DNA from: Burkholderiales bacterium
Lineage (GTDB): Bacteria; Pseudomonadota; Gammaproteobacteria; Burkholderiales; JAEUOS01
Assembly (NCBI GenBank): GCA_016790635.1
Contig: JAEUOR010000079.1
Span: 1 to 62,965, forward strand
DNA length: 62,965 bases
Direction: 5' to 3'
The position numbers and the translations under genes were made by a program. This document shows positions 31,838 to 40,478 of the stretch, piece by piece. Every line of letters begins with the position of its first letter. Position 1 is the first letter of the stretch. A model generated the notes under the pieces. The model saw only the letters and a list, made by a program, of their open reading frames with translations. It was not told the origin of the DNA and made no database searches.

Positions 31838-33295
31838 TCAGGCCGCGGTCCTTACTTCGGCATCGACCCCGGGCGGCGGCGTGTAGACCAACAGGCCCTC
31901 CTTGCGGATGGCATCGTTGCCACCCCAGTATGCGGCCTTGGCGCGCTGTGCATCGCGGGCGCGGCGATCGACTTCGACCGGGTCGCAGATGGCGTGCAAG
32001 GCCCGCGTCAATTCGACCAGCTTGTCCGCGCAGGCCGGGTCGCTGCCGAGGTCCGTTCGTTCGTCGGGATCGGTCTCGAGGTTGAACAACTGAGGCGGCG
32101 CATCGACGTGCGCGATCAGTTTCCACGCGCCGGAGCGCAGCATGAAGACCCCGCGCCGAGAGCCCGCCGCATGGTATTCGGCGAATACCGGCGCGCTGCG
32201 CGTGGCGGTGTGAAAGAGCGAGCGCCCCGGCAGGTCGGCCTCCGCAGCCAGTGGCTCCAGGCCCGCACCTTCGACGATGGTCGGGTACAAATCGACCTGC
32301 GAGACCGGCGTCGGGTCGACCTTGCCCGCCGGAATATCCGGACCGCACAGGATCAGCGGAATGCCCGCCCCGGGTTCGAGCAGGTTGGCCTTGCCGAACA
32401 GGCCGTGCGCGCCGAGCGCCTCGCCATGGTCGCTGGTGTAGAGGATGCGCGTGTTGTCCAGGAGACCCAGTTCTTCGGCGGCCGCGAGCACGCTGCCGAT
32501 CTGCCGATCGATATGGGTCACGACCGCGTAGTAGGCCGCGGCGATGCGCCGCAGCGCGGTCTCGTCCGTCATGGCCTGGAAACCCATGATGCGCCGCAGG
32601 TGCGAAAGCGAAGCATGCTCGGGGCGCTCGTGCGGGCGAAACAGCGGCGGCAGCGGCATGTCCTCGAGGGGATAGAGGTCGAGCAATTCCTGCGGCACGG
32701 TGAAGGGCGGATGCGGGCTCACGTAGGACACGAACAAGGTCCAGGGTTTGCTGCCGCGGCCGGCCCGGGTGCGCAGCCAGTCGATCGCCAGGCGGGAGAT
32801 TTCGCGGTCGTAGTCCTGGTAGTGCGTGGTGCCGACCCCGGACTGTTCGAGATAGAGCTCCCACTGGCCGCGGTTGACCGGCTCTTCATCGGACCAGCGC
32901 AGGAGCATGCTGACACCGCCCTTGCCGTTCAGGATGTGCATCGGCGCGCGTTCCTCGGAGAAGCCGTTGTCGTCCTCGGTCGAGCGGAAGTGCAGCTTGC
33001 CCACCGACACGACCTCCGACCCCGCATCGCGCACGCGGTGCATCCAGCTGGGCACGCGGCCGTCGTAGACGATCGCGTTGTCCCAGTAGCCGGTCTGGTA
33101 CGGAAAGCGCCCGGTGGCGATTGCCGCGCGGGCCGGGCAGCACAGCGGGCTTGCGCTGTAGGCGTTGGTGAAGCGCGTGCCGCGCGCGGCCAGGCCGTCG
33201 AGCACGGGCGAATGCACCACGGGGTTGCCGTAGCAGCCAAGCGCGCTGCGCGCATGGTTGTCGGAAAGGAAGAAGAGCAGGTTGGCGGGTCGCAT
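31838..33295 (-). CDS. Type I sulfatase (choline-sulfatase-like)
   Basis: 485 aa. Alkaline-phosphatase superfamily sulfatase. The formylglycine signature C-x-P-x-R appears as Cys52-Cys-Pro-Ala-Arg56 in SPLCCPARAAIATG; metal-binding residues lie in LLFFLSDNHARSALG and ILYTSDHGEALGAHGLFGK. The SPLC-PAR context and YWDNAIVYDG resemble choline sulfatase and related sulfatases without signal peptide, so it should act in the cytoplasm after import. Needs a formylglycine-generating enzyme encoded elsewhere. Ties the transporter and dehydrogenases to a sulfate ester; the ester itself is not identifiable. Confidence 0.88.
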   Translation of the reverse strand: MRPANLLFFLSDNHARSALGCYGNPVVHSPVLDGLAARGTRFTNAYSASPLCCPARAAIATGRFPYQTGYWDNAIVYDGRVPSWMHRVRDAGSEVVSVGKLHFRSTEDDNGFSEERAPMHILNGKGGVSMLLRWSDEEPVNRGQWELYLEQSGVGTTHYQDYDREISRLAIDWLRTRAGRGSKPWTLFVSYVSPHPPFTVPQELLDLYPLEDMPLPPLFRPHERPEHASLSHLRRIMGFQAMTDETALRRIAAAYYAVVTHIDRQIGSVLAAAEELGLLDNTRILYTSDHGEALGAHGLFGKANLLEPGAGIPLILCGPDIPAGKVDPTPVSQVDLYPTIVEGAGLEPLAAEADLPGRSLFHTATRSAPVFAEYHAAGSRRGVFMLRSGAWKLIAHVDAPPQLFNLETDPDERTDLGSDPACADKLVELTRALHAICDPVEVDRRARDAQRAKAAYWGGNDAIRKEGLLVYTPPPGVDAEVRTAA

Positions 33296-33328
33296 GCTGG
33301 TCGCGGGATGGTTGGTTGACGCTAAGTC

Positions 33329-34300
33329 CTAGTCGGCCAGGACGATGCCGGTCCGGCTGATCACATTGCCCAGGCGGGCGCGCTCGGCGGCCATGAAGGC
33401 GCTGAACTCCTCGGGCGTGTCGCCCACCGGTACCGCGCCGGTGCGCGCGATGCGCTCGCGCACGTCGGGCAGGCGCAGCGCGCGGACGATCTCGGTGTTG
33501 AGGAGCGTCACGATCGAGGGCAGGGTGCCGGCAGGGACGGTGATGCCCCAGGACTGCGAGATGTCGTAACCGGGTACGCTCTCGGCGATGGTCGGCAGGT
33601 CCGGCAGGCCGGGGTTGCGTTGCGCGCCGGTGCTGGCCAGCGCCCGCACCCGGCCGGTGTTGATGTGCGGACCCGCGGCGATCGGCGAGGTGATGATGAG
33701 CTGCACGCTGCCTGCGATCACATCCAGCAGCGCCGGGCCGGCCCCCTTGTAGGGGACATGGGTCATCTTGACGTCGGCCAGGAGGTTGAGCATTTCTCCG
33801 GCCAGGTGGGCCGGCGAGGCGATGCCCGCGGAGGCGTAGTTGAGGCTGCCCGGGCGCTCCTTGGCCAGGCGCACCAGTTCGGCGACCGACTTGGCCGGCA
33901 CTGACAGGTTGACGACCAGGACGTTCGAGGTCGACGCGATGCGGGTGACCGGCATGAAGCTCGCAACGGCGTCGTAGGGCAGGTTCTTGCGCAGACTGGG
34001 CAGGATGGCCCACACCGAGGTCGTGCTCATGAAGAGCGTGTAGCCGTCCGGCGGCGCCTTGGCGGCGATCTCGGCGGCCAGGATGCCGGAGGCGCCGGGC
34101 CGGTTGTCGACGACCATTTGCCAGCCGAGGCTATCGGCGAGCTTTTGCGCCAGGATGCGCCCGAGCGTGTCCGGCGAGCCGCCGGTGGCGTCCGGGACGA
34201 TCAGGCGCAAGGGCTTGGCGGGATAGGGTTGCGCGGAGGCGCCGCACGGGATGAGCGAGGTGCAAAGCAGGGCAAGCAGCAAAGCGGCGGAACATCGCAT
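33329..34300 (-). CDS. Bug-family (TctC-like) tripartite tricarboxylate binding protein
   Basis: 323 aa. Signal peptide of about 23 residues ending ASAQ, then the Bug core: YPAKPLRLIVPDATGGSPDTLGR, VVDNRPGASGILAAEIAAKAPPDGYTL, THVPYKGAGPALLDVIAGSVQ and YDISQSWGITVPAGTLPS. Such proteins bind carboxylates; most genomes with many Bug genes lack matching TctAB permeases, and none is here. The VPDATGG motif departs from the usual VPF/YPPGG. Sits between the regulator and the sulfatase. Confidence 0.92.
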   Translation of the reverse strand: MRCSAALLLALLCTSLIPCGASAQPYPAKPLRLIVPDATGGSPDTLGRILAQKLADSLGWQMVVDNRPGASGILAAEIAAKAPPDGYTLFMSTTSVWAILPSLRKNLPYDAVASFMPVTRIASTSNVLVVNLSVPAKSVAELVRLAKERPGSLNYASAGIASPAHLAGEMLNLLADVKMTHVPYKGAGPALLDVIAGSVQLIITSPIAAGPHINTGRVRALASTGAQRNPGLPDLPTIAESVPGYDISQSWGITVPAGTLPSIVTLLNTEIVRALRLPDVRERIARTGAVPVGDTPEEFSAFMAAERARLGNVISRTGIVLAD

Positions 34301-34346
34301 CGTGGTCTCCCGGATGTGGAGTGCGAGTAGGCGGTGAAGGCGCTTG

Positions 34347-35153
34347 TCAGCGCAGGTCGATGCGATATCGATAGCGGTCGCCGCGCATGTAGGCCTGGCG
34401 GAACTCGCCCGGTTTGTCGCCGACCAGGAAGCTGTGGCGTTCGACCAGGAACACCGGCGTGCCCTCGGCGATGTCCAGGTGGCCGGCGACGAATTCGTCG
34501 GCGATGGCAGGCTCGAGGTACTCCTCGGCGCGCAGAAAGGCAAGCCCGTGGCGTTCCTCGAGCAGGCCGTAGATGTGTTCGTGCTCGAGATCGGCACGGT
34601 CCAGGCCGGGCGCCAAGGCAGTGGGGATGAAGCTGCTGGCCAGGGTGATGGGCACGCCCTCCATGAACTGGATACGCACAACCTCGAACACCTCGGCGTT
34701 GCGACCCAGCTTGAGCAGGCGCTGCATGTCGGGCGACGCCCGCTTGCGGCCGACGCTGAGCAGCCGCGACTCCGCGTCGTGCGGCACGGCGCCGACACGG
34801 AAGTTGCGATACGACCCCAGCACGCTGCCCTCGAACTTGGGCTTGGCCACGAAGGTACCGCGGCCCTGCCGGCGCACGATGCGACCCTGGTTCTCCAGGT
34901 CGTCGAGCGCGCGGCGCAGGGTGCCGCGGCTGACGCCGAAGTGATCGCACAGTCCGGTCTCGGAGGGCAGCTCATGCCCTGCGCGCCAGCGCCCGGAAAC
35001 GATCTGCCGGGTGATGCTTTCCTTGATCTGGTGATACAGCGGCGCGACGTCGTCGGGCATCAGGCCAGCCAGGTCGTCCAGGTCCCCCTCTGTTGCAAGC
35101 GCCGCCAAGCCGCCCATCCTTGTCCGCTCCGAAGCGCGCCCGTCCGGGCACAT
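34347..35153 (-). CDS. HutC-subfamily GntR transcriptional regulator
   Basis: 268 aa. Winged helix VAPLYHQIKESITRQIVSGRWRAG and ETGLCDHFGVSRGTLRRALDDLENQG, RRQGRGTFVAKPKFEGSVL, followed by a UTRA ligand domain (SSFIPTALAPGL, LEERHGLAFLRAEEYLEP). HutC regulators sense small metabolites and repress catabolic operons. Two starts are possible, ATG 35153 and ATG 35117; I prefer 35153 because TATATA lies 7 nt before it within an operator-like palindrome. Likely controls both the sulfatase run and the divergent deaminase. Confidence 0.88.
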   Translation of the reverse strand: MCPDGRASERTRMGGLAALATEGDLDDLAGLMPDDVAPLYHQIKESITRQIVSGRWRAGHELPSETGLCDHFGVSRGTLRRALDDLENQGRIVRRQGRGTFVAKPKFEGSVLGSYRNFRVGAVPHDAESRLLSVGRKRASPDMQRLLKLGRNAEVFEVVRIQFMEGVPITLASSFIPTALAPGLDRADLEHEHIYGLLEERHGLAFLRAEEYLEPAIADEFVAGHLDIAEGTPVFLVERHSFLVGDKPGEFRQAYMRGDRYRYRIDLR

Positions 35154-35161
35154 CAACTTGT

Positions 35162-35175
35162 ATATACGTCTATAT
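35162..35175. promoter_or_regulatory. Operator-like palindrome upstream of the HutC-type gene
   Basis: ATATA-CGTC-TATAT, an AT-rich inverted repeat in the 86-bp divergent gap before the deaminase gene. HutC-family sites often contain GTATA/TATAC-type arms. It overlaps the -10-like TATATA (35166-35161, minus strand) of the regulator gene, so autoregulation is plausible. Confidence 0.5.
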
Positions 35176-35239
35176 CTATGCTACTGTACTTCGCAGTCGG
35201 TGCGCAATCACGCCGGCGTTTCCAATCCTCTCTTGCCTC

Positions 35240-36529
35240 ATGCGATTCGCGCAATTGCCCCTGCAAGACGGCCTGACCAAGGGTTTGCCGGCCTCGCTTG
35301 GCCAACTTCCGCCCGCCCAGGTCGGACGGCAGGGCTGGAACGTGTTGGCCGAGGACCTGCCCCTGCCGCTGGCCTTGCTCAAGGACTCATCGCTGCGGCA
35401 CAACTCGCAATGGATGCGGCGCTTCCTGGCAATGGCCGGTGCCTCCATCGCGCCGCACGGCAAGACCTCGATGAGTCCGCAGCTCTTCGCGCGCCAGTTG
35501 GCCGATGGAGCCTGGGGCATCACGGTAGCGACGGTGCAACAGTTGCGGGTGTGTCGTGCCGCCGGTGTCGACCGGGTGCTCATGGCCAACCAGCTGGTCG
35601 GCCGCCAGGCCGTGGGCTATGTGCTCGATGAACTGGCGCGCGATCCGAAATTCGAATTTCTGGCCTTGGTCGACTCGGTTTCGGGGGTCGAGTTGCTGGC
35701 GCAGGCGGCGGCGCGCCGCAACCCGGGCCGACCGCTCAAGCTGCTGGTCGAATGCGGTTTCCGCGGCGGCCGCGCCGGCTGCCGCAACCTCGACGAGGCC
35801 CTTGTGGTTGCGCGCGCGGTAGCGCGCGCGCGACCCCATTTGGGTCTGGCTGGAGTGGAAGGCTTTGAAGGCGCCGTGCCGGCAGCCGGTCCGGAAGAAC
35901 AGGACCGGCGGGTGCGTGAGTTCGTCGCCTTCATGGCCCAAGTCGCGAGTGCGGCGGCGGCAGAGGGCCTGATCGATGATGGCGAGGTCATCCTCAGCGC
36001 CGGCGGCTCCGCCTGGTTCGACCTGGCCGCCGAACTGCCGCACCAGCTCGGCGACCGCTCTGCACGGGTGGTGTTGCGCAGTGGCTGCTACCTTACCCAC
36101 GATTCCGACATGTATACGCGCGCGGCAAAGGCCATGCGCGAACGGTCGCCCGCCGTCGCCGACCTCGGGCCCGGCTTGCGTGACGCGCTCGAGGTCTGGG
36201 CCCACGTGCAGTCCCTGCCGGAGCCGGGTCTGGCGATCCTGGGCATGGGCAAGCGCGATGTTTCTTACGACCTTCACCTGCCTTATCCGCGAATGATGGT
36301 CCGGCCTGGCGCCACGGGCGTGCCGGCCGCTTTGCCCGACGGGTGCGAGATCACCGCGCTCAACGACCAGCACGCCTTCATGCGCTTGCCGCCGGACGCT
36401 GCGCTCGCCGTCGGCGATCTCATCGGTTGCACGATCTCGCACCCGTGTACCACCTTCGACAAGTGGCGCTTCCTGCCCATCGTGGACGACCAATACAACG
36501 TCATCGAAGGCATCAGCACCTGGTTCTGA
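35240..36529 (+). CDS. PLP-dependent D-amino-acid deaminase/aldolase (DSD1 family)
   Basis: 429 aa, fold-type III PLP enzyme of the alanine-racemase-like class. Lys75 in APHGKTSMSPQLF is the likely Schiff-base lysine; ALVDSVSGVELL, LKLLVECGFRGGRAGC and VILSAGGSAWFDL form the PLP barrel, and the C-terminal ISHPCTTFDKW (His401, Cys403) matches the zinc site of eukaryotic-type D-serine dehydratases. Probably converts a D- or hydroxy-amino acid to an oxo acid. Start ATG 35240; weak ribosome-binding site. Confidence 0.82.
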   Translation: MRFAQLPLQDGLTKGLPASLGQLPPAQVGRQGWNVLAEDLPLPLALLKDSSLRHNSQWMRRFLAMAGASIAPHGKTSMSPQLFARQLADGAWGITVATVQQLRVCRAAGVDRVLMANQLVGRQAVGYVLDELARDPKFEFLALVDSVSGVELLAQAAARRNPGRPLKLLVECGFRGGRAGCRNLDEALVVARAVARARPHLGLAGVEGFEGAVPAAGPEEQDRRVREFVAFMAQVASAAAAEGLIDDGEVILSAGGSAWFDLAAELPHQLGDRSARVVLRSGCYLTHDSDMYTRAAKAMRERSPAVADLGPGLRDALEVWAHVQSLPEPGLAILGMGKRDVSYDLHLPYPRMMVRPGATGVPAALPDGCEITALNDQHAFMRLPPDAALAVGDLIGCTISHPCTTFDKWRFLPIVDDQYNVIEGISTWF

Positions 36530-36536
36530 AGGCCGT

Positions 36537-36555
36537 CGCGTCCCGGACGGACGCG
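36537..36555 (+). other. Stem-loop downstream of the deaminase gene
   Basis: CGCGTCC-CGGAC-GGACGCG forms a perfect 7-bp stem with 5-nt loop, just after the deaminase stop. It is followed by an A-run, not a T-run, so it is not a canonical intrinsic terminator for rightward transcription. It may stabilise an mRNA 3' end or modulate read-through to the transporter genes. Confidence 0.4.
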
Positions 36556-36614
36556 AAAAAAGCGCATCATCCGCAACCACAACAAGTCCATCACCTTAAA
36601 GAGGAGACACAAGA

Positions 36615-37961
36615 ATGATTCGAGTTCGAGGAGGAGGGTTGGGTAGCGTCGTGGCGCTGGGAGTCGCGGCGCTCATGGCGGCCGTCGCCGCGCCGGCAAC
36701 TGCACAGAGGCTCGCGCCGATCACCATCGTGATCAATCAGTCGCCATGGTTCGGCGGTTTTTCCAAGGCGGTCGACGCCTACGAGAAGGAGACCGGCAAC
36801 AAGGTCACGCTGGACGTCAACCCGTTCGCCGGCAGCGCCGAGAAGCAGCGCAATTCGGTGCGCGCCTCGCAGGGCCAGTTCGACATCCTGGTCATGAATT
36901 CCACCTGGCTGGCGGAGTTCTATCACGGCGGCTTCCTGACGCCCTTGGGCGATCTCGACCCCACGTTCAAGCTCGACCCCCAGGTGCTCTCCTATGACGA
37001 CACCGCCTACTGGGACGCGAAGAACAAGACCAACAGCGCCAGGACCGGCGCGCTCTATGGCGTGCCGCTCAATGGCAACATCCAGCTCTTGTTTTACCGT
37101 GCCGACCTGTACCAGCAAGCCGGGCTCAAGGTGCCGGAGACCTGGGAGCAGCTCATGGCCAACGCGCAAAAGCTGCACAGCCCGCCGAACGTCTACGGCA
37201 TGGTGTTCCGTGGCGCGCGCAGCGCTTCCGACATCTCCTACGACTGGATGCCCTACCTGCACAGCCACAACGGCGCGATCTTCCGGAACGAGGCGGCCGG
37301 TGATTTCACAGTCACCCTGAACAGCCCGGAAGCTAAGCGTGCGCTGGATACCTACGTGGACATGGCCAGAAAGGTCGGGCCGCCCAACCCCGGCAGCTAC
37401 GGCCAGGCGCAGGTGATCCAGGCGCTGGTGACCGGCAAGGCCGCGCACGGCACGCCCGTCATCGCGGCCTGGTCGCAGATGGACGACCCGACCAAGTCTG
37501 CCGTTGTCGGCAAAATCAACGTTGCCGTGCTGCCGCGCGGCCCGGGAGGCAAACCCTCGCCGACGCTGGGGCATTTCATCGGCGCGATCCCCAAGAACAT
37601 TCCGCGCGAGCGCCAGGTCGCCGCGCTCAACTTCCTCAAGTGGTTCCAGACCGCGCCGGCGCAGCGCATCGTCGCCGCGGCGGGTGCCCCGCCGATCCGC
37701 AAGGACGTGCTCGAATCCGATCTGGCGGCTAGACCTGAGAACCGCTGGATGAAGGCAATGGTCGACTCGGCACCCTTCCCGCGCTCCATGTATTCGGTGC
37801 CTGAGGGACCGCAAATCGTCTCTGTGCTGGAACTGCGCTTGAACCAGGCGTTGATCGGCGAGAAGGGTTCCGCCGACGCACTGAACACCGCGGCTGGCGA
37901 GATCGCCGAGATCATGCGCAAGGGCGGTTACAAGACCGGGAGGCTGCCGGACCTCAAATAG
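36615..37961 (+). CDS. Carbohydrate ABC transporter substrate-binding protein
   Basis: 448 aa. Signal peptide of about 31 residues (ALGVAALMAAVAAPATAQ). Family-1 extracellular binding protein of the UgpB/MalE type: ITIVINQSPWFGGFSKAVDAYEKETG, FDILVMNSTWLAEF, GALYGVPLNGNIQLLFYRADLY, VPETWEQLMANAQ. Binds a sugar, polyol or glycerophosphodiester. AGAGGAGA upstream is a strong Shine-Dalgarno, suggesting high expression relative to the following permeases. Confidence 0.92.
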   Translation: MIRVRGGGLGSVVALGVAALMAAVAAPATAQRLAPITIVINQSPWFGGFSKAVDAYEKETGNKVTLDVNPFAGSAEKQRNSVRASQGQFDILVMNSTWLAEFYHGGFLTPLGDLDPTFKLDPQVLSYDDTAYWDAKNKTNSARTGALYGVPLNGNIQLLFYRADLYQQAGLKVPETWEQLMANAQKLHSPPNVYGMVFRGARSASDISYDWMPYLHSHNGAIFRNEAAGDFTVTLNSPEAKRALDTYVDMARKVGPPNPGSYGQAQVIQALVTGKAAHGTPVIAAWSQMDDPTKSAVVGKINVAVLPRGPGGKPSPTLGHFIGAIPKNIPRERQVAALNFLKWFQTAPAQRIVAAAGAPPIRKDVLESDLAARPENRWMKAMVDSAPFPRSMYSVPEGPQIVSVLELRLNQALIGEKGSADALNTAAGEIAEIMRKGGYKTGRLPDLK

Positions 37962-37982
37962 CGCCCGCGGCTTGCGCCGGCG

Positions 37983-38876
37983 ATGAACGGGCACCTGCTG
38001 GGCGACGCGCGGCGCTGGCGGCATATCGCGTTGGCGCCGACGCTCGCGGTCTACGTCCTCCTGACCGCGCTGCCGATCGCGAACCTCCTGGCATTGTCGG
38101 TCAGCGAAGTGCGCTGGGAGGCGGGCGCCTCGCAGTGGCGCGGCGCGGGGATCACGCACTACGCCGAGATCGGCCGCGACCAGCTGATTCGCGCGGGGCT
38201 TGCCAACACCGCGCTTTTCGCCGGCGCGGCCGTCGCGCTGGAGATGCTGATCGGCTTCTTCCTGGCGCTCTTCGTCAGTCGCGTCGTGACCGGGCGCATC
38301 GCCTATCGCACCGTCTTTCTCCTGCCCATCCTGATCCCGGGGATCGTCATCGGCGCGATCTGGAAGCTCATGTACAACCCGGATTTCGGCGTCATCAACC
38401 AGGGCCTGGCGCTGGTCGGCCTGGCGGGGCGCGACTGGCTGGGCGAGAAGAGCCTGGCGCTGGCGGCGGTGGTGGTGGTCGACGTGTGGCACTGGACGCC
38501 CTTTGTGTTCCTGCTCATCCTGGCCGCCATCGAATCCCTGCCGCAGGATGTCTTCGAGGCGGCGCGGGTCGACGGCGCCAGCGCCTGGCAGGAGTTGCGC
38601 CACGTGACCCTGCCCATGCTCCTGCCCGCGCTCGCGGTGACGCTCCTGTTTCGCCTGATCGTCTCCTTCAAGGTGTTCGACGAGGTCTATCTCCTGACCG
38701 GCGGCGGCCCGGGCACCGCGACCGAGGTGGTGAGTTTCACGATCTACCGGCGCTTTTTCACCGAGGACCGCATGGGCTACGGCGCGGCAATCTCGGTCGT
38801 GACGCTGTTCGCGCTGGCGCTTGTGATCCTGGCGGCCCTGTACGGATCGCGGCGCTGGTCGAGGGCGGCGACGTGA
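37983..38876 (+). CDS. Carbohydrate ABC transporter permease (MalF/UgpA type)
   Basis: 297 aa, six membrane segments. Contains the EAA loop ESLPQDVFEAARVDGASAWQELRHVTLPMLLPAL that docks on the ATPase, and VYLLTGGGPGTATEV near the end, as in UgpA/MalF. Forms a heterodimer with the next gene product. Start ATG 37983, 21 bp after the binding protein; stop overlaps the next start (GTGA). Confidence 0.93.
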   Translation: MNGHLLGDARRWRHIALAPTLAVYVLLTALPIANLLALSVSEVRWEAGASQWRGAGITHYAEIGRDQLIRAGLANTALFAGAAVALEMLIGFFLALFVSRVVTGRIAYRTVFLLPILIPGIVIGAIWKLMYNPDFGVINQGLALVGLAGRDWLGEKSLALAAVVVVDVWHWTPFVFLLILAAIESLPQDVFEAARVDGASAWQELRHVTLPMLLPALAVTLLFRLIVSFKVFDEVYLLTGGGPGTATEVVSFTIYRRFFTEDRMGYGAAISVVTLFALALVILAALYGSRRWSRAAT

Positions 38877-39703
38877 TCGCGCGCGTCGCGCTGGCCCGAT
38901 GGGGAATGCACGCGGTGCTCCTGCTGTGCGCCCTGCTGGTGCTGTTTCCGGTGCTGTGGATCGGCATCGCCGCGTTCAAGACGCAGATCGATCTCCTGAC
39001 CGGCAAAACCTGGTTCACGCCGACCTGGGCCAATTTCAACGAACTGCTCTTTTCGCGCTCGTCGGACTACCTGGCCAATTTCTTGAACAGCCTGTTGGTG
39101 GCGACGGTCAGCACCGTCGCCGTGGCGCTCATGGCGACCCTGGCCGCGTACTCGCTCAACCGGCTGCGCTGGCCGGCCTGGGTGCCCACCCTGGTGCTGC
39201 TCTGGTCGGTGGTGTTCCACATGCTGCCGCCGATCACGATGGTCGGCCCGTGGTACTTCATGTTCCGCTCGCTGGGCTTGAATGCCACCTACACCTGCCT
39301 GATCCTCACCAACATCGCCCTCAACCTGCCGGTCGGCATCTGGCTCATGTCGGTGTTCGTGCGAGACCTGCCGATCGAACTGGAGGAGGCGGCGCGCGTC
39401 GACGGCTGCACCACGCCGCAGATGCTTATTCGCATCGTGTTTCCGCTGGTGCTGCCGGGATTGGCGGCGATGTCCATCCTGGTCTTCGTCTTCAGCTGGA
39501 ACGAGTTCGCGGTGGCCTTGAACCTTACCGACCGGCGCACCGCGACGGTGCCGGTGGCGATCGCCAAGTTCGCCCAGGAGTACGAAATCAAGCACGGCGT
39601 GATGGCGGCCGGCGCCCTGCTCTCGGCGATCCCGGCGGTGATCGTGCTCCTGTTCGCGCAACGGCACATCGTCAAGGGCCTCACTGCCGGGGCGGTGAAG
39701 TAA
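38873..39703 (+). CDS. Carbohydrate ABC transporter permease (MalG/UgpE type)
   Basis: 276 aa, GTG start overlapping the partner stop. EAA loop RDLPIELEEAARVDGCTTPQMLIRIVFPLVLPGLA and FVFSWNEFAVALNLTDRRTATVPVA are MalG/UgpE hallmarks. No MalK-type ATPase follows; the complex must borrow one from elsewhere in the genome. The only ATPase genes in the window are SsuB-type and belong to other transporters. Confidence 0.93.
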   Translation: MIARVALARWGMHAVLLLCALLVLFPVLWIGIAAFKTQIDLLTGKTWFTPTWANFNELLFSRSSDYLANFLNSLLVATVSTVAVALMATLAAYSLNRLRWPAWVPTLVLLWSVVFHMLPPITMVGPWYFMFRSLGLNATYTCLILTNIALNLPVGIWLMSVFVRDLPIELEEAARVDGCTTPQMLIRIVFPLVLPGLAAMSILVFVFSWNEFAVALNLTDRRTATVPVAIAKFAQEYEIKHGVMAAGALLSAIPAVIVLLFAQRHIVKGLTAGAVK

Positions 39704-39795
39704 GGTTGATTTCCAACCGCATCCGTTTTCGACGTACGTGCTTTTCTGATTGTCTCTGCCGTTCACGTGGGGCCGCTTCCGGTCGGGACCGGACG

Positions 39796-39834
39796 TTGCG
39801 GCCGGTCAAGCTGATCGTTCCCTTCGCTTTCGGC
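39796..39834 (+). pseudogene. Relic of a Bug-family binding protein
   Basis: In the 192-bp gap after the permease gene, one frame reads LRPVKLIVPFAFG, which closely matches the conserved strand 1 / loop of Bug proteins (RPVKLIVPFAPGG). No signal peptide, start or downstream Bug sequence remains (the frame stops at 39858). This looks like a short residue of a deleted Bug gene; three intact Bug genes occur in this window. Confidence 0.4.
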
Positions 39835-39895
39835 CGCGCGCCGCTTTCTCGGGTATAACCCTCCCGGCGCGACCCGCGCTGCACGGACTCCCGCC

Positions 39896-40297
39896 ATGAC
39901 CGAACTCGATGGCCGCACCGGCCTGCCGTCGCATGCGCCACTGACCCTGACGCACGTCATCTACGCGCTGCACGCCTGGAGCGCGCTGGCCGGCATCACC
40001 GGTACCGCTTTCATCGTCACCGCGTTCCTGGCCGGCTGGCCGTCCATCCTTGCGGTGATTCTCAACTACGTCAAGCGTTCGGATGCGGCCGGAACCTTTC
40101 TCGAGAGCCACTTTCGCTGGCAGATTCGCACCTTCTGGTTTGCCCTCCTTTGGTCGGGAATCGGCCTCCTGGCCTTCGTCACCCTGATCGGCATCGTGGT
40201 TGCGATCCCGATCTGGATCGTCACCGGCTTGTGGGTGCTGTATCGCATCGTGCGCGGCTGGATCGCGCTGGCCCAGGGTCGGGCGTTGCCGGTGTGA
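39896..40297 (+). CDS. Small DUF4870-like membrane protein
   Basis: 133 aa. Three hydrophobic stretches (residues about 18-60, 80-105, 103-125). The pattern HAWSALAGITGTAFIVTAF, AGTFLESHFRWQIRTFWFALLW and VLYRIVRGWIALAQGRALP is typical of DUF4870-like inner-membrane proteins, of unknown function. A TATAAC about 40 nt upstream may be its -10. Confidence 0.72.
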   Translation: MTELDGRTGLPSHAPLTLTHVIYALHAWSALAGITGTAFIVTAFLAGWPSILAVILNYVKRSDAAGTFLESHFRWQIRTFWFALLWSGIGLLAFVTLIGIVVAIPIWIVTGLWVLYRIVRGWIALAQGRALPV

Positions 40298-40478
40298 TCC
40301 GGGAGCTGCGGAATAGACCGCGCTCCCAGGACGTATACCCATTTCCCGTCGGGGCGGGCTGGTCGCAGGCTTGTCTCTGCATCCGGTGACAGCGCCGGTT
40401 CGTAAAAGAGCGGGGTGGTTCGTTGATGCGACGGGGAAACCAAGGCATGGCAAGGACGGCAGGCGGAGTGGCCCGCGC

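Noticed and set aside
36537..36560. Intrinsic terminator after the deaminase gene
   Set aside because: The stem is followed by A residues on the transcribed strand, not T residues; kept only as a stem-loop.
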